This document shows, piece by piece, positions 53,371 through 60,710 of a DNA stretch of 64,000 nucleotides. Each line of letters starts with the position of its first letter. The first letter of the stretch is position 1. The position numbers and the translations under genes are program-made. The DNA comes from Paracoccaceae bacterium (GTDB taxonomy: Bacteria > Pseudomonadota > Alphaproteobacteria > Rhodobacterales > Rhodobacteraceae), in the NCBI GenBank assembly GCA_030697175.1, contig JAUYQR010000011.1, positions 310,001-374,000 on the forward strand, written 5' to 3'. The notes under the pieces are model-generated. The model saw nothing but the letters and a program-made list of their open reading frames with translations, was not told where the DNA came from and made no database searches.

Positions 53371-54546
53371 ATGACCAATGTCGTCATCGTTTCGGCGGGC
53401 CGCACCGCTGTGGGCAGCTTTAACGGATCGTTCGCCAACACCCCGGCGCATGATCTGGGCGCGGCCGTGATCGAAGGCGTGATCGACCGCGCCGGAATCG
53501 ACAAGGCCGAGGTTGACGAGACGATCCTTGGTCAGGTGCTGACCGCAGGCCAGGGCCAGAACCCCGCGCGTCAGGCGCATATCAAGGCCGGTCTGCCGAA
53601 AGAGGCAAGCGCCTGGTCGCTGAACCAGGTCTGCGGATCGGGCCTGCGGGCGGTGGCCCTGGGCGCGCAGCATGTGCAACTGGGCGACGCGCGGATTCTG
53701 GTGGCCGGCGGGCAGGAGTCGATGAGCCTGTCGCCGCATGTCGCGCACCTGCGCGCCGGGCAGAAGATGGGCGACCTGAACTTTGTCGACAGCATGATCA
53801 AGGACGGCTTGTGGGATGCCTTCAACGGCTATCACATGGGCCAGACGGCAGAAAACGTCGCCAACCAATGGCAGATTTCGCGCGACATGCAGGACGAATT
53901 TGCGCTGGCCAGCCAGCACAAGGCCGAGGCTGCGCAGAAGGCCGGCAAGTTCAACGACGAGATCATCGCCTTCACGGTGAAGACCCGCAAGGGCGACATC
54001 GTGGTCGATCAGGACGAATACATCCGCCACGGCGCGACGCTGGAAAGCATGACTAAGCTGCGGCCTGCTTTTGTCAAGGACGGGTCGGTCACGGCAGCGA
54101 ACGCGAGTGGTCTGAATGACGGCGCGGCGGCGGTGCTGCTGATGACCGAGGAAGAGGCGGCAAAGCGCGGGCTGAAGCCGATCGTGCGGATCGCGTCGTA
54201 TGCGACGGCGGGGCTTGATCCGTCGATCATGGGGGTCGGGCCGATCCATGCCAGCCGCAAGGCCTTGGACAAGGCGGGCTGGAAGGTCGGCGACCTTGAT
54301 CTGGTTGAGGCGAACGAGGCGTTTGCAGCGCAGGCCTGCGCGGTGAACAAGGACATGGGCTGGGACCCGGCGATCGTGAACGTGAACGGCGGCGCGATTG
54401 CCATCGGCCACCCGATCGGCGCATCGGGTGCGCGAATCCTGAACACGCTGATCCATGAGATGGCGCGGCGTGATGCCAAGCGCGGGCTGGCCACGCTGTG
54501 CATCGGCGGCGGCATGGGCGTTGCCATGTGCCTTGAGCGCGCCTGA
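53371..54546 (+). CDS. phaA: Acetyl-CoA acetyltransferase (beta-ketothiolase)
   Basis: 391 aa, the standard biosynthetic thiolase length. It condenses two acetyl-CoA to acetoacetyl-CoA, the first step of polyhydroxybutyrate synthesis and of the ethylmalonyl-CoA pathway. Active residues: nucleophile Cys in [14 protein letters not shown], His in [17 protein letters not shown], second Cys in [19 protein letters not shown] precedes the ATG. A terminator follows before phaB. Confidence 0.96.
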   Translation: MTNVVIVSAGRTAVGSFNGSFANTPAHDLGAAVIEGVIDRAGIDKAEVDETILGQVLTAGQGQNPARQAHIKAGLPKEASAWSLNQVCGSGLRAVALGAQHVQLGDARILVAGGQESMSLSPHVAHLRAGQKMGDLNFVDSMIKDGLWDAFNGYHMGQTAENVANQWQISRDMQDEFALASQHKAEAAQKAGKFNDEIIAFTVKTRKGDIVVDQDEYIRHGATLESMTKLRPAFVKDGSVTAANASGLNDGAAAVLLMTEEEAAKRGLKPIVRIASYATAGLDPSIMGVGPIHASRKALDKAGWKVGDLDLVEANEAFAAQACAVNKDMGWDPAIVNVNGGAIAIGHPIGASGARILNTLIHEMARRDAKRGLATLCIGGGMGVAMCLERA

Positions 54547-54569
54547 GCTTTCAAGCAGATCGACATGGT

Positions 54570-54607
54570 CAGGCGCGCAATAATCTTGCGCGCCTGATTT
54601 CGTTTCA
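54570..54607 (+). terminator. Strong terminator between phaA and phaB
   Basis: CAGGCGCGCAA (54570-54580) pairs perfectly over 11 bases with TTGCGCGCCTG (54586-54596) around TAATC and is followed by ATTTCGTTTC. It separates two genes normally described as one operon. Confidence 0.8.
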
Positions 54608-54622
54608 GTAACACTATTTCAA

Positions 54623-54639
54623 GGCATACAACGGCATAC
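54623..54639. promoter_or_regulatory. Direct repeat GGCATAC x2 upstream of phaB
   Basis: GGCATAC occurs at 54623-54629 and 54633-54639, ten bases apart, one helical turn, 19 to 35 bases before the phaB start. It overlaps the expected promoter or leader and could be a regulator site. The ribosome binding site GAGGAGGAGAAGG follows. Confidence 0.35.
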
Positions 54640-54657
54640 CTGAGGAGGAGAAGGTAC

Positions 54658-55383
54658 ATGGCGCGAGTGGCACTGGTGACGGGTGGCTCACGGGGGATCG
54701 GGGCGGCGATTTCGGTCGCGTTGAAGGCGGCGGGCTATACCGTGGCGGCCAACTACGCCGGCAATGACGAGGCGGCGGCGGCGTTCACCAAGACAACGGG
54801 CATCCCGACCTACAAATGGTCGGTGGCGGACTATGACGCCTGCGCCGCGGGAATTGCATCGGTGGAGGCGGACCTCGGCCCGGTCGACGTGCTGGTGAAC
54901 AACGCCGGGATCACGCGGGACGCGATGTTCCACAAGATGACGCCGGGCCAGTGGAAAGAGGTGATCGACACCAACCTGACCGGCCTTTTCAACATGACCC
55001 ACCCGCTGTGGTCGGGGATGCGGGACCGCAAGTTCGGGCGCGTGATCAACATTTCCTCGATCAACGGGCAGAAGGGGCAGGCGGGCCAAGCCAACTATTC
55101 GGCGGCGAAGTCGGGCGATCTGGGGTTCACCAAGGCCTTGGCGCAGGAGGGCGCGCGGGCCGGGATCACGGTGAACGCAATCTGCCCGGGGTATATCGGC
55201 ACCGAAATGGTGCGCGCGATCGACGAGACGGTGCTGAACGAACGCATCATCCCGCAGATCCCGGTGGGCCGTCTGGGCGAACCGGAGGAAATCGCGCGGA
55301 TCGTGGTGTTCCTGGCGTCGGACGATGCGGGGTTCATCACCGGGTCGACGGTTTCCGCGAACGGCGGGCAGTTCTTCGTCTGA
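54658..55383 (+). CDS. phaB: Acetoacetyl-CoA reductase
   Basis: 241 aa short-chain dehydrogenase using NADPH to make (R)-3-hydroxybutyryl-CoA. It shows VTGGSRGIGAAIS (nucleotide site), LVNNAGITRDAMFHKMTPGQW, catalytic Ser in NISSINGQKGQAGQANYSAAKSG with Tyr and Lys, and PGYIGTEMV. The match to PhaB rather than FabG is supported by length and the phaA neighbour. A terminator before it suggests its own promoter. Confidence 0.94.
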   Translation: MARVALVTGGSRGIGAAISVALKAAGYTVAANYAGNDEAAAAFTKTTGIPTYKWSVADYDACAAGIASVEADLGPVDVLVNNAGITRDAMFHKMTPGQWKEVIDTNLTGLFNMTHPLWSGMRDRKFGRVINISSINGQKGQAGQANYSAAKSGDLGFTKALAQEGARAGITVNAICPGYIGTEMVRAIDETVLNERIIPQIPVGRLGEPEEIARIVVFLASDDAGFITGSTVSANGGQFFV

Positions 55384-55388
55384 CACGG

Positions 55389-55436
55389 CCTTGCCCCAAC
55401 CTGTCGGTTGGGGCAGACCTTGCCCGTCAGGCAAGG
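55389..55436 (+). promoter_or_regulatory. Leader with two competing hairpins before the exporter gene
   Basis: TGCCCCAACC (55392-55401) pairs perfectly with GGTTGGGGCA (55406-55415). Next to it CCTTGCC (55418-55424) pairs with GGCAAGG (55430-55436), which includes the ribosome binding site AAGGA of the gene at 55445. A second CCTTGCC at 55389-55395 could compete for the same GGCAAGG. The first stem lacks a T-run. This may be a terminator for phaB, a translational switch for the exporter, or both. Confidence 0.45.
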
Positions 55437-55444
55437 ATGGGCGA

Positions 55445-56305
55445 ATGACGCGGACGAAGGCGACGACAATCGGATTTACCGCAGTGCTGATGTGGTCGCT
55501 GCTGGCGCTGTTCACCATCGGGTCGGCGCCGGTGCCGCCCTTTCAGTTGAACGCGATGTGCTTTGCGATTGGCGGGCTGATCGGGCTGGCGTGGACGGCG
55601 CGGGCCGGGTTCGGGGTGCTGAGGGCGGTGTCGTGGAAGGTCTATGCCTTTGGCACGCTTGGGCTTTTTGGCTATCATTTCCTGTATTTCACCGCCTTTC
55701 GGCTGGCCCCCACGGCCGAGACGGGGCTGATCGCCTATCTTTGGCCGCTGTTCATCGTGCTTTTATCCGGGCTTTTGCCGGGAGAGCGGTTGACGGGGCA
55801 GCATGTCCTTGGCGCGGTGGTCGCGTTTGCGGGGGCGGCGGTGATCGTGCTGGCGCGGGGAGGTGAGGACGAGGGCTCGGCGCTGGGGTTGGGGCTGGCG
55901 TTCTTGTGCGCGCTGACCTGGGCGGGGTATTCGGTGGTGTCACGCGGTTTGGGCGCGGTGCCGACCGAAAGCGTGACGGTGTTTTGCCTGGCGACGGCGG
56001 GGCTGTCCGTGGTCGCGCATCTGGCCTTGGAGGAGACGGTGTGGCCCACGGGCGTGCTGGGCTGGGGCGCGGTGCTGGCCCTGGGCGTGGGGCCGGTGGG
56101 GGCCGCGTTCTTTACCTGGGATATCGGGATGAAGCGGGGGGATATCCAGCTTTTGGGCGTGGCGTCCTATGCGGCGCCACTGTTGTCGACCCTGGCACTG
56201 GTTGCGGCGGGGATTACAGCGCCATCATACGCGATCGGAATCGCGGCGGTGCTGATCGCCGGAGGTGCGGCGCTGGCGGCACGCGCCAGCGCCAAGAAAG
56301 CCTAG
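55445..56305 (+). CDS. EamA-family exporter (YddG-like)
   Basis: 286 aa, ten helices in two EamA repeats. GFTAVLMWSLLALFTIGSAPVPPFQ and FGYHFLYFTAFRLAPTAETGLIAYLWPLFIVLLS match the aromatic amino acid exporter YddG group. That role is inferred from similarity. The ATG at 55445 has AAGGA seven bases before it, inside a hairpin. Its end overlaps the DUF465 gene on the other strand by four bases. Confidence 0.87.
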   Translation: MTRTKATTIGFTAVLMWSLLALFTIGSAPVPPFQLNAMCFAIGGLIGLAWTARAGFGVLRAVSWKVYAFGTLGLFGYHFLYFTAFRLAPTAETGLIAYLWPLFIVLLSGLLPGERLTGQHVLGAVVAFAGAAVIVLARGGEDEGSALGLGLAFLCALTWAGYSVVSRGLGAVPTESVTVFCLATAGLSVVAHLALEETVWPTGVLGWGAVLALGVGPVGAAFFTWDIGMKRGDIQLLGVASYAAPLLSTLALVAAGITAPSYAIGIAAVLIAGGAALAARASAKKA

Positions 56306-56469
56306 TGCTGGCTGAGGCGGGTGATTTCTTCCTTGAGGCGGAGCTTCTGTTTCTTGAGCTCGGCGATCTTCAGGGCATCGGTGCCGGGGCTGCGTTGGGC
56401 CTGTTCGACCATGTCGGAGAGGGTGTCGTGTTTCCTGCGCAGTTCCGTCAGATGCGAAGCCATCGTCAT
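56302..56469 (-). CDS. DUF465 (YdcH-like) small helical protein
   Basis: 55 aa from the ATG at 56469, with AGGAGG at ideal distance. It is one helical hairpin with HLTELRRKHDTLSDMVEQAQ and LKIAELKKQKLRLKEEI, the standard DUF465 form. Function unknown. Alphaproteobacteria carry several copies; a longer upstream frame to 56508 is not needed. Confidence 0.88.
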   Translation of the reverse strand: MTMASHLTELRRKHDTLSDMVEQAQRSPGTDALKIAELKKQKLRLKEEITRLSQH

Positions 56470-56565
56470 GTTCGTCCTCCTGGGTTGCCCACGGAGCGAG
56501 TGCACCACAAAGGTCGAGTCGTGTCATCAGCTCTTCACGGAACTGTGCAGCAAACTGCGTAGAAT

Positions 56566-57327
56566 TCAGCGGAACCATGCCAAGAGGTCGGCGCCATCGC
56601 GCAGGACTGCGTTGGCATCGGGCGTATAGCTTTCGCGGTCGCCGTCGTGGGCGGCGCCTTGGTGGATGACGAAAGGGGCGAGCAGGCGAAAGCGCGCGCG
56701 GCCACCCTTGCGGGCGTGAAGAAGGATGCGGAGGGCGGGTTTGCCCGCGCGTGGGGCCAGCGGCAGCACGGCGGCGGAGCCGAGTTTGGGGCCGAGCGCG
56801 GACAGCAGATCCGGCAGGGTGTCGGCGCCGGAGATCATGGTGAGCCAGCCGCCGGGGCGAAGCCTGCGGGCGGCGGCCTCGACCCAGAGCGACAGGGGGG
56901 TGTCATCGACCTGCATCGCGGTGGCACGCGCCTGCACCGGCGAGGGCGTGCCGCCGGGCGGGTAGTAGGGCGGGTTGGCGATGACGTGGTCGAAATCGCG
57001 GCGGAGGGCGGCGGGGATCTGGGCAAGATCGCCCTCGACCACCTCGAGCGCGATGCCGTTGCGGGCGGCGTTGCGGCGCGCGAGGTCGGCGTAGCCGGGT
57101 TGCAGTTCAAGGCCGGTGAGGATGAGGCCGGGAACGCGGTGGCCGAGGCACAGGGACGCGGCCCCTGCCCCGCAGCCAAGATCAAGCACCGACTGGCCCG
57201 CAGTGGCCGGGCAGGCGGCGGCGAGAAGCACCGGGTCGGTGGCGGCGCGGTAGCCTTTCACGGGCTGCAACAGGCGCAGGCGACCGCAGAGGAACTTGTC
57301 GTCCGAAAGCTCGCTTTCCGCGAACAT
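56566..57327 (-). CDS. tRNA1(Val) A37 N6-methyltransferase-like enzyme
   Basis: 253 aa class I SAM methyltransferase. It opens with CGRLRLLQPVKGYRAATDPVLLAAA, then the SAM site LDLGCGAGAASLCLG and the catalytic NPPYY of N6-adenine methyltransferases. This matches the TrmN6/YfiC group, which modifies A37 of tRNA1Val; the exact RNA target is inferred. It starts two bases before the DUF2007 stop region and is co-transcribed with it. Confidence 0.88.
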   Translation of the reverse strand: MFAESELSDDKFLCGRLRLLQPVKGYRAATDPVLLAAACPATAGQSVLDLGCGAGAASLCLGHRVPGLILTGLELQPGYADLARRNAARNGIALEVVEGDLAQIPAALRRDFDHVIANPPYYPPGGTPSPVQARATAMQVDDTPLSLWVEAAARRLRPGGWLTMISGADTLPDLLSALGPKLGSAAVLPLAPRAGKPALRILLHARKGGRARFRLLAPFVIHQGAAHDGDRESYTPDANAVLRDGADLLAWFR

Positions 57328-57543
57328 TCACTGGCCTGTCGGAATGTCGTTGTCGGCCAGAACCGAACGCGCGAGGAAGTGGTCGCGGTCGGCCACCATC
57401 AGGCGCTGCGGCAGGATGCCGAGACTGCCGTCAAGGATGCTCATGTGGACGTCCAGCGGAAACACCGCTATACCCTCGCCCTCGAGAAGGGCCGTGGCGA
57501 AGGCGATCACCGTAGGGTCGGTCGTGCGCAAAAGTTCTTTCAT
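57328..57543 (-). CDS. DUF2007 domain protein
   Basis: 71 aa. MKELLRTTDPTVIAFATALLEGEGIAVFPLDVHMSILDGSLGI-type sequence, with RLMVADRDHFLARSVL, is one DUF2007 domain, a ferredoxin-like fold called a putative signal-transducing protein. Its stop directly abuts the methyltransferase start. It is divergent from the prenyl synthase gene across 57 bases. Function unknown. Confidence 0.88.
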   Translation of the reverse strand: MKELLRTTDPTVIAFATALLEGEGIAVFPLDVHMSILDGSLGILPQRLMVADRDHFLARSVLADNDIPTGQ

Positions 57544-57600
57544 GACACGGAGTAAACCCCGCCCCGCACGCGGGGGCAAGGGCAGCGGCGAAGGGTGAGG

Positions 57601-58605
57601 ATGGACGGCACAGTGCAAAAGCCGAAAGGGCCGCAGGACCGGCTGGCCGATTGGCTGGCCGAGGACATGGTTGCCGTGAACCGGCTGATCCGCGAGCGGA
57701 TGGCATCGGAACATGCGCCGCGCATCCCTGAGGTCACGGCGCATCTGGTGGAGGCGGGCGGCAAGCGGCTCAGGCCTTTGCTGACGCTGGCGGCGGCGCG
57801 GATCTGTGGTTACGGCGGGCAGTTTCACGTGCATCTGGCGGCGACGGTAGAGTTCATCCACACCGCGACGCTGCTGCATGACGACGTGGTGGACGAAAGC
57901 CAGCGGCGGCGCGGGCGGCCGACGGCGAACCTCTTGTGGGACAACAAGTCTTCGGTGCTGGTGGGGGATTACCTGTTTTCCCGCAGTTTCCAGTTGATGG
58001 TGGAGACGGGCAGCCTGCGGGTGATGGACATCCTTGCCAACGCCTCGGCCACGATTGCCGAAGGCGAGGTGCTGCAACTGACGGCGGCGCAGGATCTGCG
58101 GACCGATGAGCGCATCTATCTGCAGGTGGTGCGCGGCAAGACGGCGGCGCTGTTTTCGGCGGCAACCGAGGTGGGCGGCGTGATTGCGAGCGCGCCGGAA
58201 GCCGTAGTGCGGGCGCTGTTCGACTATGGCGATGCGCTGGGGATCGCGTTCCAGATTGTCGACGACCTTCTGGACTATGGCGGAACCGATGCGACGATCG
58301 GCAAGAACACCGGCGACGATTTCCGCGAACGCAAGCTGACCTTGCCGGTCATCAAGGCGGTGGCGGTTGCCAGTGCCGAGGAGCGCGCCTTCTGGGTGCG
58401 GGTGATCGAAAAGGGCGACCAGCGCGACGGCGATCTTACGCAGGCGCAGGCGATCATGGCGCGGCACGGGACGATGGCGGCAGCGCGGGACGATGCGCTG
58501 GCCTGGGTTGCCAAGGCGCGGGCGGCGCTGGAGCGGGTGCCGGAGCATCCGCTGCGCGACATGCTGGCGGACCTTGCGGATTATGTGGTCGCACGAGTCA
58601 ACTGA
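57601..58605 (+). CDS. ispB: Long-chain polyprenyl diphosphate synthase (ubiquinone side chain)
   Basis: 334 aa. The two Asp-rich metal motifs are HDDVVDES and FQIVDDLLDY, with GGKRLRPLL and KNTGDDFRERKLTLPVI; the residues before the first motif (EFIHTATLL) are small enough to allow a long chain, consistent with an octa- or decaprenyl product. It makes the side chain of ubiquinone. GAAGG precedes the ATG at 57601; the GTG at 57595 is less likely. Confidence 0.93.
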   Translation: MDGTVQKPKGPQDRLADWLAEDMVAVNRLIRERMASEHAPRIPEVTAHLVEAGGKRLRPLLTLAAARICGYGGQFHVHLAATVEFIHTATLLHDDVVDESQRRRGRPTANLLWDNKSSVLVGDYLFSRSFQLMVETGSLRVMDILANASATIAEGEVLQLTAAQDLRTDERIYLQVVRGKTAALFSAATEVGGVIASAPEAVVRALFDYGDALGIAFQIVDDLLDYGGTDATIGKNTGDDFRERKLTLPVIKAVAVASAEERAFWVRVIEKGDQRDGDLTQAQAIMARHGTMAAARDDALAWVAKARAALERVPEHPLRDMLADLADYVVARVN

Positions 58606-58638
58606 GCGAACCAAGAATTGAACTCAATGGCTTCACTT

Positions 58639-58664
58639 TTTGGCCAAAGTTTCCATTTAGGAAA
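58639..58664. promoter_or_regulatory. Two short palindromes upstream of the FHA gene
   Basis: TTTGGCCAAA (58639-58648) is a ten-base palindrome, followed at once by TTTCC (58650-58654) and GGAAA (58660-58664). They lie about 200 bases before the FHA gene in the only A/T-rich spot of the 259-base gap after ispB. They could be regulator sites for the FHA-PP2C-GTPase genes. Confidence 0.35.
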
Positions 58665-58864
58665 TTCCAAGGCGAAACGTGGGGCATGACGCCCTGCCGA
58701 TCTGCCATCGGATGAGAGCTGAAGCATGAATTCCCTTGTGGCATTGGGCTTTCGCACCCCCGCGACGCATGGCCGGACCATGCGAATCGGTTGCAGTGCT
58801 ATACACGTTGGGGTTGTAGTGACCCGACATGCCGCCAGACGGCAGCGCGCAGGAGAGCGGTGAG

Positions 58865-59749
58865 ATGAACCTTCTTGAAAAGATGTTGCGTCGCAAATCG
58901 AAAAGCCGACCGACCACGCCCTCGCCGTTTCCCGGAACCGAGGCCGAACAGGCTGAAGCCGCGCGGCAGGCGATGGAGGCATTGCGGGCAGGTGCCACGG
59001 CGACGGTGAATTCGCACCGCTTCCCCAAGCTGTCGGATGCGGTTGGCGCCCGCAGCGAGGTTCTGACCAAGACCGTGACCCCGACGCGGGTCAAGGACGG
59101 CGGCGCGCCGGTGGTGAACATCTGGGATATCGAGGAAGAGGCGGCAGAGGAGCCGGAGCGGTCTGCCCGCCAGCGCAGGGGCCGGGCGACACCGACTGAC
59201 GAGCCAGAAGCAGGGGTGCCAGTGGCCGAGCCCGCGCCGCGCGCCCGCGCCAGCCGGACCAAGACCCGGATGCTGGGATTCGAGCCCGAGGAAACCTCGG
59301 TCGTGCCGCTGTTCGAGGCGGCGTCGCAGCCGGCAGAGGATCTGGAGCCTGCCGATGGCCCCGAGGTCGTGATGTTCCCGACCGGCTGGCTGGTGGTGAA
59401 GGCGGGCGCTGGCCGGGGCGCCAGTTTTCCGCTGAAGCAGGGCCTGTCGATGGTCGGGCGCGGCGCTGACCAGACGGTACGGCTGGATTTCGGCGACATG
59501 ACGGTGTCGCGCAGCAATCACGCGGCAATCGCCTATGACGCATCGCAACACCAGTTCTTCATCGGGCATGGCGGCAAGTCGAACCTTGTGCGCCTGAACG
59601 GCCGCCCGCTGTTGACCACCGAACCGCTGAAGGATGGCGACGAAATCCAGATCGGCGAGACCACCTTGCTGCTGAAGGTGCTGTGCACTGCTGAATTCAA
59701 CTGGTCGCGGCAGGGTGGGGGAGATTCGAATGATATGGCGATCGCGTGA
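58865..59749 (+). CDS. FHA-domain protein
   Basis: 294 aa cytosolic protein. The first 165 residues are charged and low in structure, with a basic start (EKMLRRKSKSRPTTP). The C-terminal 110 residues form an FHA domain: SMVGRGADQTVRLDFGDMTVSRSNHAAIAY holds the Gly-Arg, Ser-Arg and His that bind phosphothreonine, followed by LNGRPLL. Threonines in the disordered part (for example TKTVTPTRV) could themselves be phosphorylated. GGAGAG lies before the ATG. Its last 20 bases overlap the PP2C gene. It should read Ser/Thr phosphorylation on a partner. Confidence 0.87.
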   Translation: MNLLEKMLRRKSKSRPTTPSPFPGTEAEQAEAARQAMEALRAGATATVNSHRFPKLSDAVGARSEVLTKTVTPTRVKDGGAPVVNIWDIEEEAAEEPERSARQRRGRATPTDEPEAGVPVAEPAPRARASRTKTRMLGFEPEETSVVPLFEAASQPAEDLEPADGPEVVMFPTGWLVVKAGAGRGASFPLKQGLSMVGRGADQTVRLDFGDMTVSRSNHAAIAYDASQHQFFIGHGGKSNLVRLNGRPLLTTEPLKDGDEIQIGETTLLLKVLCTAEFNWSRQGGGDSNDMAIA

Positions 59750-60707
59750 GCCTCGCTATGACGTGGCCACGGCGATAAGCCAGGGCGCACGGGACTATCA
59801 GGAAGATGCGATCACCAGCGATTTTCTGGTGGGGGCGGATGCGGGGTTCGTGGTGCTGTCCGATGGCATGGGCGGGCATGCGGCGGGCGACGTGGCGTCG
59901 AAGATCGTGCTGACCGAAGTCTACAGCGAGCTGAAGTTCCAATACGCCGACACGGATGCGTTCGAGGCGCGCGCGCCGCAGATCTTGCGCAACATCGCCG
60001 ATCACGCCAACGACCGGCTGCGGCAACATGCGCGGACGCATCCGGAAACCGCCGGAATGGGCGCGACGCTGGTGGTGCCGGTGATGCTGGAAAACCGGCT
60101 TTACTGGATTTCGGTCGGGGATTCGCCGTTGTTCTTGTATCGCGCCGGGGTTCTGACGCAGATCAACGAAGATCACTCGATGGCGCCGCAGATTGATTTC
60201 ATGGTGAAATCCGGGCTGATGGACCCAAAGCTGGGGGCCGACCATCCGGATCGCAACTGCCTGACCTCGGTCTTGATGGGAATGCGGATTCCGCAGATCG
60301 ACTGCCCGGACAAGCCGATGGAGATGAAGGCGGGCGACATCGTGATCTGCGCCTCGGACGGGCTGCAGTTCCTGACCAACGACCAGATCGAAAAGCTGCT
60401 GGCGCGGACGCGGAAAAAGCGCAGCAGCGAGATTGCCGAGGTTCTGCTGGACGAGATCCGCAAGCTGGACGACCCGGATCAGGACAACGTGTCGTTCTGC
60501 GTGATCAAGGTGAACGACGCCTCGGCCAGCGCACGAACGGACCGGGTGAAACGGGTGTCGAAGGCGATCAGCCGGCCACGGTCGTTGACCACGGTGATGG
60601 TGGAGCCCTCGGTGGTGCCGCTGAAACCCGAGTTGGAACCGGGGCTGGAACCGGACGACGAGGCCGAGGCGGTTGCAACGGCAAGACGCATCGCGGCGGG
60701 CAATTAA
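59730..60707 (+). CDS. PP2C-family Ser/Thr protein phosphatase
   Basis: 325 aa. All the metal and catalytic motifs are intact: ARDYQEDA, LSDGMGGHAAGDVAS, GMGATLVV, WISVGDSPLFLY, ICASDGLQ and DDPDQDNVSF. It would remove phosphate from Ser/Thr in the cytosol. About 60 residues at the C-terminus are a charged tail not needed for catalysis. GGGGGAG precedes the ATG at 59730, inside the end of the FHA gene. The kinase expected with an FHA-phosphatase pair is not in the window. Confidence 0.92.
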   Translation: MIWRSREPRYDVATAISQGARDYQEDAITSDFLVGADAGFVVLSDGMGGHAAGDVASKIVLTEVYSELKFQYADTDAFEARAPQILRNIADHANDRLRQHARTHPETAGMGATLVVPVMLENRLYWISVGDSPLFLYRAGVLTQINEDHSMAPQIDFMVKSGLMDPKLGADHPDRNCLTSVLMGMRIPQIDCPDKPMEMKAGDIVICASDGLQFLTNDQIEKLLARTRKKRSSEIAEVLLDEIRKLDDPDQDNVSFCVIKVNDASASARTDRVKRVSKAISRPRSLTTVMVEPSVVPLKPELEPGLEPDDEAEAVATARRIAAGN

Positions 60708-60710
60708 CCG

